A DNA stretch of 8,165 bases from Granulosicoccaceae bacterium. Lineage in GTDB: Bacteria > Pseudomonadota > Gammaproteobacteria > Granulosicoccales > Granulosicoccaceae. The DNA is taken from assembly GCA_023301405.1 (NCBI GenBank), contig JALZUX010000262.1:1-8165 (forward strand). Direction: 5' to 3'. Position numbers and translations under genes: made by a program. Positions 5,397-8,165 of the stretch are shown piece by piece. How positions within the stretch are numbered: position 1 is the stretch's first letter; every line of letters begins with the position of its first letter. The notes under the pieces are model-generated. The model was not told the DNA's origin and made no database searches. It worked only from the letters and a program-made list of their open reading frames with translations.

Positions 5397-6275
5397 ATGA
5401 GCGGAACGCCTGAATTTCTACTGTGGAATCAGTCTAACGACTCGTTGGGAGCGCCGTTTACCAATGTGTCGCCCTATCTGATTGATCTCATCACGGTGTT
5501 GATCATTGCTGTGCTCTATCGCTGTGGTTTAAACGGTGGTTCTATTGCAGTGATGGCACCCGGGTTATTGTTTGCAGCGCTCATGGCGGTATGGGGGGGC
5601 GTTGCGGGCGCAGGCAATCTGTCGCTTTATCGTAGATACCCCGAAGTCGAAGCTACAAAGTACCGCGCAGGGTTTTGTTGAGCTACAGGGCATTTGTGAT
5701 TTTTATGGCAATCGACAGTGTCAGGGGTTTATGTCAGGCCCACCGTGTGTCTGGCATCGGTACACTATTTTCCGCTGGGCTAGCGGGTCATTTCAAATGG
5801 GTGCGAGTTCAATTCCGTTTGTGGTGGCTGACGACACCGGGTCGTGCATCATTAACCCGGCCGGTGCGAAAGTAATATCCAGTAGCAGGCGCACCTGGAT
5901 AGAGGGTGGAAAGCGATTCTCTTCAAAGTATTCTGCCCGGGAGCAGACATCTATGTACTTGGAGAGCTACGCACCCATGGTGGATCTGATACAGGCTTTC
6001 ATGAAGGAATAGAAGTCAGTAAATTGCTTTCCATTTGGAAGAAAGACATGCGTTGGTTAAATAATGAAATTGATACCAATGGCGATAGTACTGTTGACGG
6101 TGAAGAGTGGCAGGCAGTAAGGGGCCGTGCAACAACGGTTTCACGGCAGCTGTTTGAAGAGCGTTCAGGTGGTACTTTTGATCACACTATTAGTAAGCCA
6201 AAAAATGGCATGCCATTTATTATATCTGATCAAGATCCAACGCCACTTGGCAATATGTTCAGGTGGTTGTCGTAG
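5397..6275 (+). pseudogene. GIDE-family (MUL1/MAPL-like) membrane protein gene, frame broken twice
   Basis: As written, translation from ATG 5397 stops at TGA 5679-5681 after 94 residues. The family protein is recovered if one G is removed from the G7 run at 5593-5599. The frame then enters RFIVDTPKSK and AQGFVELQG, followed by GPPCVWHRYTI and PFVVADDTGSCIINPAGAKV. A second shift, one base missing between about 5929 and 5941, is needed to continue into GADIYVLGELRT, then an EF-hand-like loop at 6072-6107, PFIISDQDP and the stop at 6273-6275. The repaired product would be 292 residues with membrane helices near 26-42 and 50-67. This matches the bacterial 'E3 ubiquitin ligase' GIDE family. Bacterial members lack a RING domain, so the ligase name is misleading. 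There is no other nonsense change in the broken parts. The start has only a weak AGAAG site, suggesting translation coupled to lemA. Recent loss, slippage control and sequencing error all remain possible. Confidence 0.85.
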
Positions 6276-6307
6276 GCCAATATGATTATGGCGGTTGGCT
6301 GTTTTTT
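6276..6307 (+). terminator. Probable intrinsic terminator of the lemA/GIDE unit
   Basis: GCCAA (6276-6280) pairs with TTGGC (6295-6299), extended by a G-U pair, and a TG precedes six T (6302-6307). It begins immediately after the GIDE stop codon. The stem is short and the loop is 14 bases, so it is a moderate candidate. Confidence 0.45.
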
Positions 6308-6360
6308 ATGGGCGTGCTTGCTTTTCAGTTAACCGTCGTATTTCAGAATGTCACTAACAG

Positions 6361-7572
6361 TTATATAAACAATTCTTGTGAATTGTCTTGAGCAGCCCAG
6401 TCGATCAGTTGATCAACAAAATCTATGCACTCTTTAATTTGTGAAATTTCGATAAATTCATCGGGTTGATGCGCTTGTGTAATGCTGCCCGGTCCAAACA
6501 CGACGGTTGGGATCCCAACTTCCTGAAATAGCCCTGCTTCAGTTCCAAAACTGACTACGCCTGAATTGTTAAGGCCGGTCAAATGCCGGATCAATTGCTC
6601 CGCTGCCGAGGCAGTGTCGGGCACTAATGGCGGCACCACGTTTTTGAGTGTGGTAGTGACACCGGCGTGGTCAGCGGGATCATTGAGGGCTGGTACTGCT
6701 TTTAAGCCAGGTTCAATTTCTTTGCTGATAAACTCACGAACCCGGTTTTCTATTGCTTCGCCGTCGTCAGTCGGCACGATTCGCATACCCCATTCAACCG
6801 AGGTAAATTCAGGAATGATGTTGTTGGCGGTGCCTCCGGATATTTTTCCTAAATCTATAGTGGTGTAGGGCGGGTCAAAAGGGCAGGCCGGGTCAGCGTT
6901 GTCTGCGAGTTCCTGTTGCAGATTTTCAAGGTAGGTAACCAGTTTCGCTGCGGCCATTATAGAATTGCTGCCAAGTCGTGGATCGCTTGAATGCGCCGGT
7001 ACGCCACGCACAATACTTTGCAAGCTGCGTGAGCCTTTGTGACCGCCAATGATCTTCATTGAGGTTGGTTCGCCAACGATCACAGCGCGTGGTAGTGGCA
7101 GATTTTCTGTGACATCTTTTATTAAACCCCGTACGCCTATGCAGCCGACTTCCTCGTCGTAGGAAAAGGCGAAGTGCATAGGTATTTTTAAATTTGCTTT
7201 TGCCATTTCAGGGGCTAATGCAAGGGCGACCGCAACAAACCCTTTCATATCTACTACACCACGACCGAATAGTTTGTCATCATCCTGCCACATGCTGAAA
7301 GGGTTTTGCGACCAGTCTTGTCCGTCAACAGGTACCACATCTATGTGTCCGGATAGAACAATACCGCCAATGGTTTCGGGCCCGATGGTGGCCCACAAAT
7401 TAGCTTTGGTGCCTGTTTCATTATGAGTGAGTCGAGAATCAATACCCAGGTTATCCAGGTAGGATTTAATATGGGCAATCAATTCCAGATTTGATTCACG
7501 TGATGTTGTATCAAAAGCTATTATTTCCCCAAGGATTGAAAGGGAAGATTTTAACGCATCATTTTTTTTCAA
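6361..7572 (-). CDS. argE: Acetylornithine deacetylase (ArgE type), M20 metallopeptidase family
   Basis: This is a di-zinc amidohydrolase that removes acetyl from N2-acetylornithine to give ornithine for arginine synthesis; related enzymes cleave other N-acyl amino acids. The active-site set is complete: SGHIDVVPVDGQ with His76 and Asp78, GRGVVDMKG with bridging Asp108, SYDEEVG with catalytic Glu140 and ligand Glu141, GEPT with Glu168, and AHQPDE with His368. PAHSS (His194) and ISGGTANNIIP mark the dimerisation domain. The GHKG and SYDEEVGCIG forms resemble the ArgE subgroup common in alphaproteobacteria. The length is 403. The start appears to be TTG at 7572: AAGGAA stands eight bases before it and there is no nearby in-frame ATG. 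Eight A follow the TTG. With no arg genes beside it, a catabolic deacylase is a fair alternative. Confidence 0.88.
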   Translation of the reverse strand: MKKNDALKSSLSILGEIIAFDTTSRESNLELIAHIKSYLDNLGIDSRLTHNETGTKANLWATIGPETIGGIVLSGHIDVVPVDGQDWSQNPFSMWQDDDKLFGRGVVDMKGFVAVALALAPEMAKANLKIPMHFAFSYDEEVGCIGVRGLIKDVTENLPLPRAVIVGEPTSMKIIGGHKGSRSLQSIVRGVPAHSSDPRLGSNSIMAAAKLVTYLENLQQELADNADPACPFDPPYTTIDLGKISGGTANNIIPEFTSVEWGMRIVPTDDGEAIENRVREFISKEIEPGLKAVPALNDPADHAGVTTTLKNVVPPLVPDTASAAEQLIRHLTGLNNSGVVSFGTEAGLFQEVGIPTVVFGPGSITQAHQPDEFIEISQIKECIDFVDQLIDWAAQDNSQELFI

Positions 7573-7708
7573 TTTCTATATTCCTTTTTAGTTCCAGTGC
7601 TCTAGCTTGCATTATTCATAGGGATTCACCACTCAGCGGAAATAGTGCAAAGGGTCGCTTGATCATGTGAGATGTGAAGCCCTAAGTTGCTATAGATTGG
7701 TTTCGTCT

Positions 7709-7742
7709 GATGGTGAGTAGACACATTGCTAGTTTTACCATC
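7709..7742. repeat. Inverted repeat between the deacetylase and acyl-CoA dehydrogenase genes
   Basis: GATGGT (7709-7714) and ACCATC (7737-7742) form a perfect 6-bp inverted repeat. TAG/CTA inner arms (7718-7720, 7729-7731) are also able to pair. It is in the 245-base gap on the path from the acyl-CoA dehydrogenase gene to the deacetylase gene (both leftward). There is no clear T run on either strand beside it. It may be a weak terminator or a regulatory site. The rest of the gap shows nothing I can name. Confidence 0.3.
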
Positions 7743-7817
7743 TGCGTGAATGCAAGCTTGGGACTATATACATAGATTACTTTTATAATTTACTCGTCGC
7801 TCGGTGAATTATGCAGG

Positions 7818-8165
7818 CTAGTCTTCAAGCGCCGGAGAGCGACTAATGAGCTCTTTCATTATTTCAGATGTACCACCGTATATTCTTTGTACTCTGGAGT
7901 CTGCATAAAATTTGGCGATAGGGTATTCCCACATATATCCGTAGCCACCGTGTAATTGCAAGCAGGCATCGATAACGCGATCTTGCATTTCACTGAGCCA
8001 CAATTTGCACATAGACGCTTGCTCTGTGGTCAATTCACCTTCGGCATGAGCGGCAACGCACCGGTCCACAAAGGCTTCGCCAACCTCGATGTCGGTGCGT
8101 AATTCGGCCAGTTTATAGCGGGTGTTCTGAAAGCTTGATACCGTTTGGCCAAAGGCTTTTCTTTG
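7818..8165 (-). CDS. Long-chain acyl-CoA dehydrogenase, C-terminal part (5' end outside window)
   Basis: This FAD enzyme catalyses the first step of fatty acid beta-oxidation, alpha-beta dehydrogenation of acyl-CoA, passing electrons to ETF. The frame is open from the window edge to TAG at 7818-7820, giving 115 residues of the C-terminal helical domain. The motifs are RKAFGQTVSSFQNTRYKLAEL, then AFVDRC, CLQLHGGYGYMWEYPIAKFYADSRVQ, and RIYGGTSEIMKELISR at the end. The MWEYPIAKFY plus YGGTSEIMKE combination matches the long-chain (ACADL-like) branch rather than the medium-chain one. The position that holds the catalytic Glu in medium-chain enzymes is Gly here (YGGT). In the long-chain and isovaleryl branches the base lies earlier in the protein, outside this window. 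A GTG at 8069 is an internal codon, not the start. The family is certain, the chain-length preference is inferred. Confidence 0.93.
   Translation of the reverse strand, partial: QRKAFGQTVSSFQNTRYKLAELRTDIEVGEAFVDRCVAAHAEGELTTEQASMCKLWLSEMQDRVIDACLQLHGGYGYMWEYPIAKFYADSRVQRIYGGTSEIMKELISRSPALED

Noticed and set aside
5655..5662. Programmed or accidental frameshift at ACAAAG in the GIDE gene
   Set aside because: Skipping one A here joins two readable peptides, but the family motif DTPKSK is already in the second frame upstream at about 5635, so the break must be earlier, at the G7 run.
7818..8069. Acyl-CoA dehydrogenase fragment starting at GTG 8069 as a short complete gene
   Set aside because: The frame stays open to the window edge and the upstream residues match the family without a break, so 8069 is an internal valine codon.
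1..8165. CRISPR array, transposon ends, prophage, toxin-antitoxin pair, tRNA or rRNA
   Set aside because: I found no regularly spaced repeats, transposase motifs, phage genes, paired small toxin/antitoxin frames or cloverleaf-like sequence anywhere in the window.

Overview
The window looks like chromosomal DNA of a gammaproteobacterium with roughly even base composition. The best markers are a 103-residue ribosomal protein L21 of the gammaproteobacterial type and a 279-residue SseA-like sulfurtransferase close in length and motifs to the E. coli enzyme. There are no tRNAs, rRNAs, CRISPR arrays, transposases or phage genes. A marine gammaproteobacterium is a guess from the mix of catabolic genes. 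The species cannot be named from this sequence.

Left part (1-2339, all + strand): the C-terminal end of a TPR-repeat protein; a 53-residue basic protein with no recognised family; a short gap holding a bulged hairpin and a textbook intrinsic terminator; a 3-mercaptopyruvate-type sulfurtransferase (sseA); and a small membrane protein of unknown function.

Centre (2340-4401): a near-consensus sigma-70 promoter drives rplU (L21), but rpmA (L27), its usual partner, is not downstream. A convergent gap with a long-range stem and a perfect 14-bp palindrome separates rplU from a minus-strand FAD-dependent D-amino-acid dehydrogenase-like oxidoreductase.

Right part (4402-8165): after a 389-base divergent gap, an intact LemA-family membrane gene is followed by a GIDE-family membrane gene whose reading frame is broken twice. 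One break is at a run of seven G and the other lies about 330 bases later. Conserved family motifs are intact on both sides of each break, so the lesion is either very recent, a slippage switch, or a sequencing artefact. Facing these two genes are an ArgE-type M20 deacetylase with a TTG start and the C-terminal end of a long-chain acyl-CoA dehydrogenase, both on the minus strand.

Most of the genes are ordinary housekeeping or catabolic functions, and I do not see a clear new multi-gene system. The points most worth a second look are the broken LemA/GIDE pair, rplU without rpmA and its structured flanks, and the uncharacterised small proteins and hairpins at the left.
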